Shown piece after piece: positions 1-7,618 of a DNA stretch of 64,000 nt. Position 1 is the first letter of the stretch, and every line of letters starts with the position of its first letter. A program made the translations under genes and the position numbers. The notes under the pieces were generated by a model. It worked only from the letters and a program-made list of their open reading frames with translations. It was not told where the DNA came from and did no database searches. Source of the stretch: CAVPCZ01 sp963779225 (GTDB lineage: Bacteria; Bacteroidota; Ignavibacteria; UBA10030; UBA6906); NCBI GenBank assembly GCA_963779225.1, contig CAVZWW010000003.1, forward strand, positions 1,860,001 through 1,924,000, written 5' to 3'.

Positions 1-533
1 TCGAGGCCGTCAAAGCCATCAGTCCGAGCGCCCGCGGTGAACTCGAAATCTCCGATGCGCATCAATACCTGATCGACAAAGGGTTCACCTTGGGCTTCAC
101 GGAGATCACCGGATGGTGGAAGGATACCGGCAAGCCGACCGACCTGCTCGAAGCGAACCGTCTGGTACTGGACAATATCACACCGGATATCCAGGGGTCG
201 GTGGATGACCGCTCGACCGTGGCAGGCAAGGTGGTGGTACAGGCCGGAGCGCGTATCGTGAACAGTGTCGTTCGCGGTCCGGCCATTATTGGTGCAGGAT
301 GTCTCATTGAGGATTCCTATATCGGACCCTTTTCCTCGATCGGGAACAACTCTGTCGTCATACGCAGTGAAGTGGAGTACAGCATCCTTCTCCGCGAATG
401 CAAGATCCTGAACCTCGGCATCCGCCTTGAAGGCAGCATCCTGGGCAACGATGTGGAGATCGTCGAGGCGACGGGCAAGCCGCTGGTCCACCGGTTCATG
501 ATCGGCGACCAGAGCAGGGTGGAAGTTGTCTGA
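1..533 (+). CDS. Sugar-nucleotide nucleotidyltransferase, long glucose-1-phosphate thymidylyltransferase type (5' partial)
   Basis: The reading frame is open from base 3, so the gene starts outside the window and only its last ~176 codons are present. The visible part begins inside the catalytic domain (ELEISDA, then ITGWWKDTGKP), a signature of RmlA-like nucleotidyltransferases that make dTDP- or UDP-sugars from a sugar phosphate. The second half consists of hexapeptide-type repeats (VVRGPAIIGAGCLIEDSYIG) that form a left-handed beta-helix, which fits the long form of glucose-1-phosphate thymidylyltransferase rather than the short RmlA. No other dTDP-rhamnose gene follows; the next gene is an enoyl-CoA hydratase 25 bases downstream. 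The family is firm, the exact sugar is not. Confidence 0.8.
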   Translation, partial: EAVKAISPSARGELEISDAHQYLIDKGFTLGFTEITGWWKDTGKPTDLLEANRLVLDNITPDIQGSVDDRSTVAGKVVVQAGARIVNSVVRGPAIIGAGCLIEDSYIGPFSSIGNNSVVIRSEVEYSILLRECKILNLGIRLEGSILGNDVEIVEATGKPLVHRFMIGDQSRVEVV

Positions 534-558
534 TTCCTCATTCTCAGGCAGGAAGGCC

Positions 559-1341
559 ATGAACTACCGAACGCTGCTTCTCGACAACCGTGACGGTATT
601 GTCACGCTGACCATCAACCGTCCTGAAAAACTGAACGCGCTCAACAGCGAAACAAAAAAAGAGCTGTGGGGAGCCATCGAAAGCCTGGGGAATGACCACG
701 CCGTTTCCGTGGTCATTATTACCGGGGCAGGGGACAAAGCCTTCGTTGCCGGGACGGACATCGAAGAGCTGACGGGGCTTGAACGGGAAACCGGCCGGGC
801 TTTTTCAGCAGGCGGACAGGAACTGTTCGATCGGATCGAACACCTCTCCAAACCGGTGATTGCCGCGGTGAACGGGTATGCACTCGGCGGGGGAAACGAA
901 CTCGCGCTGGCGTGCCATCTCCGGATCGCCTCCGACCGGGCCAGGTTCGGTCAGCCGGAGGTGAATCTGGGCATAATTCCGGGTTATGGAGGTACACAGC
1001 GGCTTACCCGTCTTGTCGGCCACGGCAAAGCGCTCGAACTGATTCTTACCGGGGAACTTATCGATGCGGCCGAAGCCCTTCGCATCGGTCTGGTCAATCG
1101 CGTGGTTCCCCATGCTGAACTGCATGCGGCCGTGACGGCCGTGGCAAAGACGATTGCCGCGAAGGGACCCGATGCAGTCCGCCTGTCTCTCGAAGCGGTC
1201 AATGCCACCCAGGAACCCGGCCTGGCGAATGGGTTGCGGAAGGAAGCCGAACTGTTCGGCTCGTGTTGTGCCACCGAAGACTTTCGCGAAGGGACAAGGG
1301 CGTTTCTGGAAAAGCGAAAACCCGTATTTCAAGGACGATAA
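559..1341 (+). CDS. Enoyl-CoA hydratase/isomerase (crotonase) family protein
   Basis: This 260-residue protein is a full-length crotonase, expected to hydrate trans-2-enoyl-CoA in the cytoplasm during fatty-acid or butyryl-type CoA metabolism. The oxyanion-hole segments AFVAGTDIEEL and ALGGGNELALACH are present, and so is GQPEVNLGIIPGYGGTQRL. Both glutamates used for catalysis in true hydratases (NEL and PEV) are kept, so a hydratase is more likely than an isomerase or hydrolase. The start at ATG 559 was chosen over an in-frame codon at 526 because AGGAAGG lies just before it and family alignment begins at NYRTLLLDN. The next gene begins 5 bases after its stop. The physiological substrate cannot be told from sequence. 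Confidence 0.88.
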   Translation: MNYRTLLLDNRDGIVTLTINRPEKLNALNSETKKELWGAIESLGNDHAVSVVIITGAGDKAFVAGTDIEELTGLERETGRAFSAGGQELFDRIEHLSKPVIAAVNGYALGGGNELALACHLRIASDRARFGQPEVNLGIIPGYGGTQRLTRLVGHGKALELILTGELIDAAEALRIGLVNRVVPHAELHAAVTAVAKTIAAKGPDAVRLSLEAVNATQEPGLANGLRKEAELFGSCCATEDFREGTRAFLEKRKPVFQGR

Positions 1342-1346
1342 GTAAC

Positions 1347-1796
1347 GTGACTCCCCATGTCGGACTTCCGCCCCGCCTCTGGATCCTCGCCGGTCTCATC
1401 GTTGTGGGCCTCGGGTTGTTTCTCGCAAACCGATTCATTGCGCCCGACCCTGGAGCGGACCCGACCCAACTGCGCGAAGATACCCTTACCGCAGCAGCGT
1501 TGAATGCCCACGTTGATTCGGTGTGCGTTCTCTTCGGACTCGATCCGCGGTCGGGCCGGACCCGGCGCGCAAGAGAGGTAAGCGGATCGCCGGCGCGGAA
1601 CGAACGCCGGTTCACGGTGCCCCCGGATTTCTCGACTCTCGAATTCAATAGCGCGCTTCAGACCCGTCTGCTGCCGTCCGGCGCGCGCGTGATCGGGACG
1701 GAACGCGCCAGGGAAAGATCGGTGAATATGAGTATTGTCAGGAACGGACAGACGGTGCTGACCGTCGTCCTGGATGTCAGAAAAGAACCCCAGTAA
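1347..1796 (+). CDS. Hypothetical protein with one N-terminal membrane helix
   Basis: I do not recognise this 149-residue protein. From the GTG at 1347 (AAGGA lies 12 bases upstream) it has a short basic start, one hydrophobic segment at about residues 11-27 (LWILAGLIVVGLGLFLANRF) and then a soluble, Arg-rich domain that probably faces the periplasm. It sits between the enoyl-CoA hydratase and glycyl-tRNA synthetase genes with very short gaps, so it is probably co-transcribed. The C-terminal half has alternating beta-like stretches (FTVPPDFSTLEFNSALQ, TVLTVVLDV) but no motif I can name. Confidence 0.55.
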   Translation: MTPHVGLPPRLWILAGLIVVGLGLFLANRFIAPDPGADPTQLREDTLTAAALNAHVDSVCVLFGLDPRSGRTRRAREVSGSPARNERRFTVPPDFSTLEFNSALQTRLLPSGARVIGTERARERSVNMSIVRNGQTVLTVVLDVRKEPQ

Positions 1797-1830
1797 CTTA
1801 CAAAGGAGTACGGCCATCGGCGCGGACATC

Positions 1831-3159
1831 ATGGAGAAAATTGTGTCGCTCTCGAAGCGGCGCGGATTCGTGTTCCAATCCAGCGAAATCTACGGCGGGT
1901 TGAACGGATGCTGGGACTACGGCCCCCTCGGCGTCGAGCTCCTGCGCAACATCAAGGAGCAGTGGTGGCGGGCAATGACCTACCGGGAAAATGTGGAAGG
2001 GCTCGATGCCTCCATCCTGATGCATCCGCGCGTGTGGGAGGCGTCGGGGCACGTGGAGAATTTCACCGACCCCATGGTTGACTGCAAAGAGTGCAAGGCG
2101 CGGTTCCGGGCCGACCAGATCGAAGACGCCATGTGCGGGAGCCCGGCCTACAAGGGCCGCAAGGCCCACAAGTGTCAGGCCGAAGGGAAATTCACCGAGG
2201 CACGGCAGTTCAACCTGATGTTTAAGACGTTTGTCGGACCTGTTGAAGACGCGGGTGCAGTGGTCTATCTTCGTCCCGAGACCGCCCAGGGAATCTTTGT
2301 CAATTTCCTCAATGTCCAGACGGCATCGCGGCAGAAGATCCCGTTCGGTATCGCGCAGGTCGGTAAAGCGTTCAGGAATGAGATCAATACCAAGAACTTC
2401 CTCTTCCGGACACGCGAATTCGAGCAGATGGAAATGCAGTTCTTTGTGAAGCCGGGGACGGATGTCGAGTGGTTCGCCTACTGGAAAGAGGAACGGATCA
2501 AATGGTTCCGGAGTCTGGGGATGCGTGCGGATCGCCTGCAGTTCCACCAGCACGAGCCGGACAAGCTGGCACATTATGCGAAAGACGCATATGACATCGA
2601 GTACGCGTTCCCGTTCGGCTGGGGGGAAATCGAAGGCATCCACAACCGGACGGATTTCGATCTGTCGCGCCATGAGCAGTATTCGACCAAGACGATGAAG
2701 TATTTCGACGAGCAAACAAAGGAAAAATATACTCCCTTCATCATCGAAACCTCGGCAGGCGCGAGCCGTTCGTTTATGGCGTTTCTCGTAGACGCGTACA
2801 ACGAAGAGGAAGCGCCGACCGCTGATGGCAAGACGGATGTGCGGGTCGTCATGAAGTTTCACCCGAAGCTTGCGCCGATAAAGGCCGCCGTCTTCCCGCT
2901 GGTCAACCGCGACGGAATGCCCGAGGTGGCGCGGGGGATCGAAGCCACGCTCCGTCCGTCCCTCCGCGTGTTTTATGATGACAGCGGCGCCGTCGGCCGC
3001 CGGTATCGCCGGCAGGATGAGGTCGGTACCCCGTTCTGCATCACCGTGGACTCGCAGACGCTTCAGGATCAGAGCGTAACCGTGCGCCATCGCGATTCCA
3101 TGCAGCAGGAGCGGGTCGGTGCTGACCATCTGCTGGGTTTTCTGAAGGAACGGCTATGA
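1831..3159 (+). CDS. glyS: Glycyl-tRNA synthetase, homodimeric (alpha2) type
   Basis: It charges tRNA-Gly with glycine. The protein (442 residues from ATG 1831) is the single-chain alpha2 class-II enzyme, not the bacterial alpha2beta2 type. Class-II motifs are clear: RRGFVFQSSEIYGG near the N-terminus, RPETAQGIFVNF, the motif-2 stretch FRNEINTKNFLFRTREFEQ, and motif 3 in ETSAGASRSFMAFL. A CKEC pair and two later cysteines form a probable zinc-binding insert, and an anticodon-binding domain closes the chain. The start is uncertain. A strong AAAGGAG at 1802 sits 7 bases before an in-frame ATC at 1816, while ATG 1831 is 22 bases from it and the ATG at 1774 overlaps the previous gene. Confidence 0.95.
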   Translation: MEKIVSLSKRRGFVFQSSEIYGGLNGCWDYGPLGVELLRNIKEQWWRAMTYRENVEGLDASILMHPRVWEASGHVENFTDPMVDCKECKARFRADQIEDAMCGSPAYKGRKAHKCQAEGKFTEARQFNLMFKTFVGPVEDAGAVVYLRPETAQGIFVNFLNVQTASRQKIPFGIAQVGKAFRNEINTKNFLFRTREFEQMEMQFFVKPGTDVEWFAYWKEERIKWFRSLGMRADRLQFHQHEPDKLAHYAKDAYDIEYAFPFGWGEIEGIHNRTDFDLSRHEQYSTKTMKYFDEQTKEKYTPFIIETSAGASRSFMAFLVDAYNEEEAPTADGKTDVRVVMKFHPKLAPIKAAVFPLVNRDGMPEVARGIEATLRPSLRVFYDDSGAVGRRYRRQDEVGTPFCITVDSQTLQDQSVTVRHRDSMQQERVGADHLLGFLKERL

Positions 3160-4106
3160 ACGAGGCCCCGCGGACGGGAACGACCTCCCCGTTTGCGATG
3201 ATCTTTCTCGACCGTCACCGTGATCTGCGCTCGGGATGGAGAATCGCCCTGTTCGTCGTGATGATCGGCGTCACCGGGATTGCGCTGCGGATGGCCCTGC
3301 CCGGTACGCTGCTGGGTAACCCTGTAGTCGGCGCCCTTCTCGCGATCCTGGTCATGATGCTTGCCTCATGGGTCATGACCCGCTTTGTCAATCGCAAGCC
3401 TTTTACGGCCGTCGGCCTCTGGTTCCATGACCGCACCATAAGAGAACTCAGTCTGGGAATGCTGCTCGGCTTTGTCATGATGTCCGGCATCGTGCTGGTC
3501 GAGCTCGCCCTTGGCTATATCCATGTTGCCTGGCGTGGCCTCACCCTGGCCGAGGCGGTGGGCGTCGTGGCGTTGTCGGCAGTGGTCTTTGCCCTGGCGG
3601 CGTTCGTCGAAGAACTGCTCTTCCGCGGCTACGCTTTCCAGACGCTGATGCAGATGATCACTTTCTTGCCGGCTGTCCTGGTGATGTCGGTGCTGTTCGG
3701 GCTTGGGCACCTCTTCAATCCCCATGCTACGCTCCTTTCCACTGCCAATGTCATCCTCGCGGGCGTCTGGCTTTCCTTTGCATATCTGAAAACCAGGGGG
3801 CTCTGGCTCCCGCTCGGATTGCACTTTGCCTGGAATTTCACGCAAACCACCATCTACGCTTTCCCAACAAGCGGACTGGCGTTCGAGGACCGGAAGCTCT
3901 GGGTTCTGGAGCAGACGGGACCTGATTGGATCACCGGTGGCGCGTTCGGCCCCGAAGGTGGCCTGCTCGCAACGCTGGTGCTTCTCCTCGGTACCTGGTA
4001 CGTTCTCAAATCACGCCGCCTCGTGGCGCAAGAGGGTATTATTACGTTGGATTCACTGGAAGACATTCTCCCCCCGGTGCAACATGGGGAAGGGGTGGTT
4101 CGATGA
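3156..4106 (+). CDS. CPBP-family intramembrane glutamic endopeptidase (CAAX protease/bacteriocin-processing type)
   Basis: This is a 316-residue polytopic membrane protein with about seven or eight hydrophobic segments. The family motifs are in order: EELLFRGYAF (motif 1, with the catalytic Glu-Glu and Arg), GLGHLFNP (motif 2) and LHFAWNF (motif 3). Members cleave substrates within the membrane, and bacterial roles range from bacteriocin self-immunity to surface-protein processing; nothing here singles out one role. The ATG overlaps the glyS stop (ATGA) and its own stop overlaps the next start in the same way, so the three genes are translationally coupled. Confidence 0.85.
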   Translation: MNEAPRTGTTSPFAMIFLDRHRDLRSGWRIALFVVMIGVTGIALRMALPGTLLGNPVVGALLAILVMMLASWVMTRFVNRKPFTAVGLWFHDRTIRELSLGMLLGFVMMSGIVLVELALGYIHVAWRGLTLAEAVGVVALSAVVFALAAFVEELLFRGYAFQTLMQMITFLPAVLVMSVLFGLGHLFNPHATLLSTANVILAGVWLSFAYLKTRGLWLPLGLHFAWNFTQTTIYAFPTSGLAFEDRKLWVLEQTGPDWITGGAFGPEGGLLATLVLLLGTWYVLKSRRLVAQEGIITLDSLEDILPPVQHGEGVVR

Positions 4107-5254
4107 AGAAGTGGGGAACGGTTCTGCTGTTCACAGTTTTCGTCTCCGCCATCCAGCTACGGGCCCAGGTGCCGAAGGATTCCCTGTATGATGCTGCTGT
4201 TCAACGGGGAATCGACTGTGTCTATAACCTCGAGTTCGAAAAAGCGGACCAGGAATTCACCACGCTGGTGGCACTCCGCCCTGGCCATCCTGCCGGCTGG
4301 TTCTTCCGGGCAATGGTGATCTGGTGGAAGATTATGATCGACGTGGAAAACCCGCAATTCGACGATCAGTTCTTCACGGCTCTCGATGGAGTGGTGGAGA
4401 TGTGTGACTCCATGCTCGAGGTGAATCCGGACGATCTTGACGCTCTTTTTTTCAAGGGAGGTGCCATCGGTTTCGAAGGCCGGCTCAGGTTCCACCGGGA
4501 CGATTGGCTCGGGGCCGCAAATGCCGGTCGGAGGGCCCTCCCGCTCGTCCAGCGCGCAAGTGAACTCGATCCCGAGAACTACGACATCCATCTGGGCACG
4601 GGTATATACGACTATTACGCGGAAGTCATCCCGAACGAATACCCTGTCGTGAAGCCGCTGATGTTGTTTATTCCACACGGGGACAAGAAAAGGGGGCTTG
4701 AGCAACTGACAGCCGCAGCGGAGAAAGGCCGGTATGCGGCTGTGGAGACAATGTATTTTCTGGCACAGATTTACTACAACTACGAAAAGGACTATCCCCG
4801 CGCGCTGCAACTCTCCCTTGACCTGCACAGGCGCTTTCCGAACAACATGGTGTTCCACAAATACGTGGGGCGATGTCATGTCGCCATGAACACCTGGGAA
4901 CGGGCGGATTCCGTCTTCGGGGAAATCCTTGAACGGGTCAATACCGGACAACGCGGTTACACGCCGGTGATAGAGCGGGAGGCGCGGTACTATCTGGGCC
5001 TGAGCGCCATGCGTTCGAGGCGGTTCGACGAGGCGCTGGATCATTTCTACAGATGCGATGCCGTGAGCCGCCTGCTGGATACACGCGAACCATCCGGCTT
5101 CATGGTGATGGTCAATCTGAAAATCGGGATGGTCTACGACCTGCAGAAGAAACGGGACCTTGCCGTGGCACAGTATGAGAAAGTCCGCTCGATGAAAGAG
5201 TATAAAGACTCCCGCCTGCAGGCGGAGCGCTATTTGGAGACACCCTACCCGTAA
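4103..5254 (+). CDS. Secreted TPR-like repeat protein
   Basis: The protein has 383 residues. The start at ATG 4103 gives a clean signal peptide (MKKWGTVLLFTVFVSAIQLRAQ), and GGGGAAGGGG precedes it; a longer upstream frame is only overlap with the CPBP gene. The mature chain is made of helical repeats with the TPR spacing, for example FEKADQEFTTLVALRPGHPAGWFFRAMV, read as two helices, and a later block around AMRSRRFDEALDHFYRCD. It should act in the periplasm as a protein-interaction scaffold; the partner is unknown. It is coupled by ATGA overlap to the CPBP protease upstream. Confidence 0.72.
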   Translation: MKKWGTVLLFTVFVSAIQLRAQVPKDSLYDAAVQRGIDCVYNLEFEKADQEFTTLVALRPGHPAGWFFRAMVIWWKIMIDVENPQFDDQFFTALDGVVEMCDSMLEVNPDDLDALFFKGGAIGFEGRLRFHRDDWLGAANAGRRALPLVQRASELDPENYDIHLGTGIYDYYAEVIPNEYPVVKPLMLFIPHGDKKRGLEQLTAAAEKGRYAAVETMYFLAQIYYNYEKDYPRALQLSLDLHRRFPNNMVFHKYVGRCHVAMNTWERADSVFGEILERVNTGQRGYTPVIEREARYYLGLSAMRSRRFDEALDHFYRCDAVSRLLDTREPSGFMVMVNLKIGMVYDLQKKRDLAVAQYEKVRSMKEYKDSRLQAERYLETPYP

Positions 5255-5267
5255 GGAATCCTTTCCG

Positions 5268-6011
5268 ATGGTTGCCATGATTCTGCTCTATGGACTGATT
5301 GCCGCGGCCGCAGAGATTCTCGGGGGTGGCCTGGTGGTTCTGCGCAGGCAGTGGCCGGCCCGCGTGCAGGAATACCTCCTTGCACTCAGCGCCGGTTTCA
5401 TCCTCGCACTGGTGTTCGTGGAGCTGGTGCCGGAAGGGATGCGCGCCGGGGGCGCTGAAGCTCCACTGTATATGCTGGCCGGCTATGCCGTCCTCCACTT
5501 CTTCGAACATACACTTGTCGGGCACCTCCATTTCGGAGAAGAAACGCACAGCGACGTGATGGTATCCCGCGTGGCAAGTCTGTCCACGTTTTCGGGGCTC
5601 TTCATCCACGCTTTTTTTGACGGGTTCGCCATCTCCGTAAGCATGCAGTTCGACTTCGCCCTTGGCCTGCTGGTCTTTGTGGCGGTGTTCCTCCACAAGA
5701 TCCCCGAAGGACTCACAATCGCCTCCGTGATGATGGCAGCCAGGCATAGCCGGAAGACCGCCATGTGGGCTTCTATCGCTATCGGAGTCGCGACGATCCT
5801 GGGTGCGGTTGTCGCGCTCTTTCTGGGCGAGATCAACGAGCGCCTGGTCGGTGTGGCATTCGCCTTCACCGCCGGCATCGCCACATATGTTGGAGCCAGC
5901 GATCTGATTCCGGAGATCAATCACTCCCGGAATCGCTTGGTCCCCCTGATGGTCTTCGGAGGGATGCTCCTGTTCTATACAGGGAAAGTTCTGCTGGGAG
6001 GGGGTGTGTGA
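5268..6011 (+). CDS. ZIP-family divalent metal transporter
   Basis: The 247-residue integral membrane protein has about eight hydrophobic segments. The two ZIP metal-path helices are visible as HAFFDGFAI and HKIPEGLTIASVMMA, each with the His and acidic residue that bind Zn or Fe in the transport path, plus a short His-rich cytoplasmic stretch (HFFEHTLVGHLHFGEETH). It is expected to bring zinc or another divalent metal into the cytoplasm. Starts at 5268 and 5277 are both possible. It lies 13 bases after the TPR gene and probably ends that transcript. Confidence 0.85.
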   Translation: MVAMILLYGLIAAAAEILGGGLVVLRRQWPARVQEYLLALSAGFILALVFVELVPEGMRAGGAEAPLYMLAGYAVLHFFEHTLVGHLHFGEETHSDVMVSRVASLSTFSGLFIHAFFDGFAISVSMQFDFALGLLVFVAVFLHKIPEGLTIASVMMAARHSRKTAMWASIAIGVATILGAVVALFLGEINERLVGVAFAFTAGIATYVGASDLIPEINHSRNRLVPLMVFGGMLLFYTGKVLLGGGV

Positions 6012-6153
6012 GGCGGCTGAGCTGAGGCGGTTCCAGGTCGACCTGTGCTGCAGGATGCTCCGGAAGTGAATCGCTGCAGCTGTGGTGTCGCACGGACTCC
6101 CTGCAGCCTGTGCAGCGGGGGTGTGCGGAGAGCTGCAAGGAGGGAGGAGAAAA

Positions 6154-7116
6154 CTAGAACGTTGTGCTCACAGAAATCCTGTGAAGCATGCCCGCCTTTC
6201 CGAGTGATGAAAGGGAATAATCCACGGTGTAACCTCCCACCAGGATTCCCAATCCCGCTGAAAAACCCGCCATATCCGCAGACGTGCCAATCCTGAAATC
6301 CTGCCGCTTGGCATTATCGTACCCGAACCGGAAAAGCAACACTTTGCTGAGCGTAAACTCACCGCCAACGGTGAAGGAACGGAAGCGGTCGGAGAAGGAA
6401 TCGGTCTGTTCGTTGAGGCTACGAAAGCCGACGTTCAGGAGGAGCGGCAGCCCCTTGGGAACGATCGAGGCGCCGATACCAATGTCCAGCGGAAGGCTCT
6501 CCCGGATTCCGTTGTATGTCGAAATCTGCCCCCCCAGGTTACGTATGCTCATGCCGACAGCAAAGCGGCTTGCAGGAATAGTATAGAGAATTCCCAGATC
6601 TCCGGCTGCCCCTGTGGATGCATATGAAGCGATGCCGGAATAGATGAATTTCACTGCGCCGCCGACGAACAGGTTTTCTTCCAGAGTGAACCCGTAGCCC
6701 ACCGTGATGGCGAGATCATTGGCAACGAACCTCCCGAGAACGTTCCCCAGAGCGTCGGTTTCCTCAAACGAACCGTAGTTCGTGTACTGGATTCCGGCTC
6801 CGAACCGCCCGATTTCCTCAAAGGAGGTGCTGTAGGTAAGGAAACCGGCATTGATGTCTGAAAGATGCTTGAAGAAACCGGCCGATCCGCGATCTTCTGT
6901 CAGCGTGGCAACTCCCGCAGGGTTATAGAAAAGAGACGTCGGATCGTCCTGGACCGTGATGACGCTTCCGGCAAGGGCTGCAGCGCGGGCACTGTAGTCA
7001 TTCCGCAGAAAGGCGTAGATGGACCCGTCGGCACCATACCCTGCCGTCGCCAGCGGCATCTGTGCCGTCAGGAGCAAGAGAGCAGCCTGCAGAAGCTTCT
7101 TCATCATTTCCGCCAT
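6154..7116 (-). CDS. PorV/PorQ-type outer-membrane beta-barrel protein
   Basis: The protein has about 320 residues with a signal peptide (MMKKLLQAALLLLTAQ, cleavage after ATA), then the typical start of the family: NDYSARAAALAGSVITVQDDPTSLFYNPAGVATL. Long alternating beta-strands rich in Gly and aromatic residues follow, ending in a terminal Phe (SVSTTF), which is the barrel-assembly signal. Members are 14-strand barrels related to FadL, and some serve type-9 secretion, but this one has no T9SS gene near it, so a plain outer-membrane role is the safe call. Starts at 7116, 7107 and 7104 are possible. It has its own promoter at 7147-7177. Confidence 0.8.
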   Translation of the reverse strand: MAEMMKKLLQAALLLLTAQMPLATAGYGADGSIYAFLRNDYSARAAALAGSVITVQDDPTSLFYNPAGVATLTEDRGSAGFFKHLSDINAGFLTYSTSFEEIGRFGAGIQYTNYGSFEETDALGNVLGRFVANDLAITVGYGFTLEENLFVGGAVKFIYSGIASYASTGAAGDLGILYTIPASRFAVGMSIRNLGGQISTYNGIRESLPLDIGIGASIVPKGLPLLLNVGFRSLNEQTDSFSDRFRSFTVGGEFTLSKVLLFRFGYDNAKRQDFRIGTSADMAGFSAGLGILVGGYTVDYSLSSLGKAGMLHRISVSTTF

Positions 7117-7146
7117 TCGTCCGGAAAACAACCGATACAGGTGAGG

Positions 7147-7177
7147 ATAATGTACCAAAAGTGGCAGGGAACATCAA
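7147..7177 (-). promoter_or_regulatory. Bacteroidetes-type promoter for the outer-membrane protein gene
   Basis: On the minus strand TTG (7177-7175) is followed by exactly 20 bases and TACATTAT (7154-7147). Spacing and both elements match the pattern repeated in front of other genes in this window. It lies about 31 bases before the proposed start. Confidence 0.6.
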
Positions 7178-7211
7178 GATGTTCGTCCAGAAAGGCTTCC
7201 CTGTGTGGAGG

Positions 7212-7242
7212 TTGCTTCTTTCTCGGAAAAGCGCTACATTTT
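7212..7242 (+). promoter_or_regulatory. Bacteroidetes-type promoter for rpmE
   Basis: TTG at 7212-7214, 20 bases, then TACATTTT at 7235-7242. The predicted leader to the rpmE ATG is about 45 bases. It faces away from the outer-membrane gene promoter, the two TTG elements being 34 bases apart. Confidence 0.6.
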
Positions 7243-7289
7243 ATGACAATTATGCTCTCGGTTCCAGCTATCTGAAAGTGCAGCAAGCG

Positions 7290-7511
7290 ATGAAAGAAGG
7301 CATTCATCCCGACTACAAGAAGGCCGTAGTAACGTGCGTCTGTGGAAACACTTTCGAGACCCGTTCCACCGCCGGCGACCTTAAGCTCGAAATCTGCTCC
7401 GCGTGCCACCCTTTCTTCACAGGCCGCCAGAAGCTTGTTGACTCTGCGGGCCGTGTCGAAAGGTACAACAGAAAGTACGGCAAGAAGAACGCCGAAGCTC
7501 CTCAGGCCTGA
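7290..7511 (+). CDS. rpmE: 50S ribosomal protein L31
   Basis: This 73-residue protein begins MKEGIHPDYKKAVVTC, the family start, so ATG 7290 was chosen; the frame is open far upstream but that part has no family similarity. It has the zinc-binding (C+) arrangement with CVCG and CSACHPF, and the usual basic tail GRVERYNRKYGKK. L31 sits at the subunit interface and central protuberance. It is transcribed from the promoter at 7212-7242 and may read into rsmB. Confidence 0.93.
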   Translation: MKEGIHPDYKKAVVTCVCGNTFETRSTAGDLKLEICSACHPFFTGRQKLVDSAGRVERYNRKYGKKNAEAPQA

Positions 7512-7559
7512 CCCGGCCCCAGCCAGGTTCGTGCGCCGTTAGCCAGCGTACAGGGGGTA

Positions 7560-7577
7560 GCCTCGGTTTCCCGAGGC
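7560..7577 (+). other. Perfect stem-loop between rpmE and rsmB
   Basis: GCCTCGG and CCGAGGC pair perfectly (7 bp) around a TTTC loop. It is flanked by TTAGCCAG before and TTGGCTGA after, which could extend the stem imperfectly. There is no U-tract, so it is not a standard intrinsic terminator; an mRNA-processing or attenuation structure in the rpmE-rsmB leader is possible. Confidence 0.4.
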
Positions 7578-7618
7578 CACCGCATATTGGCTGACGGCAT
7601 TGCGAACCGCAACTTCCC

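Noticed and set aside
1798..3129. A 443-codon open frame opposite glyS
   Set aside because: Antisense shadow; glyS carries all class-II synthetase motifs on the plus strand.
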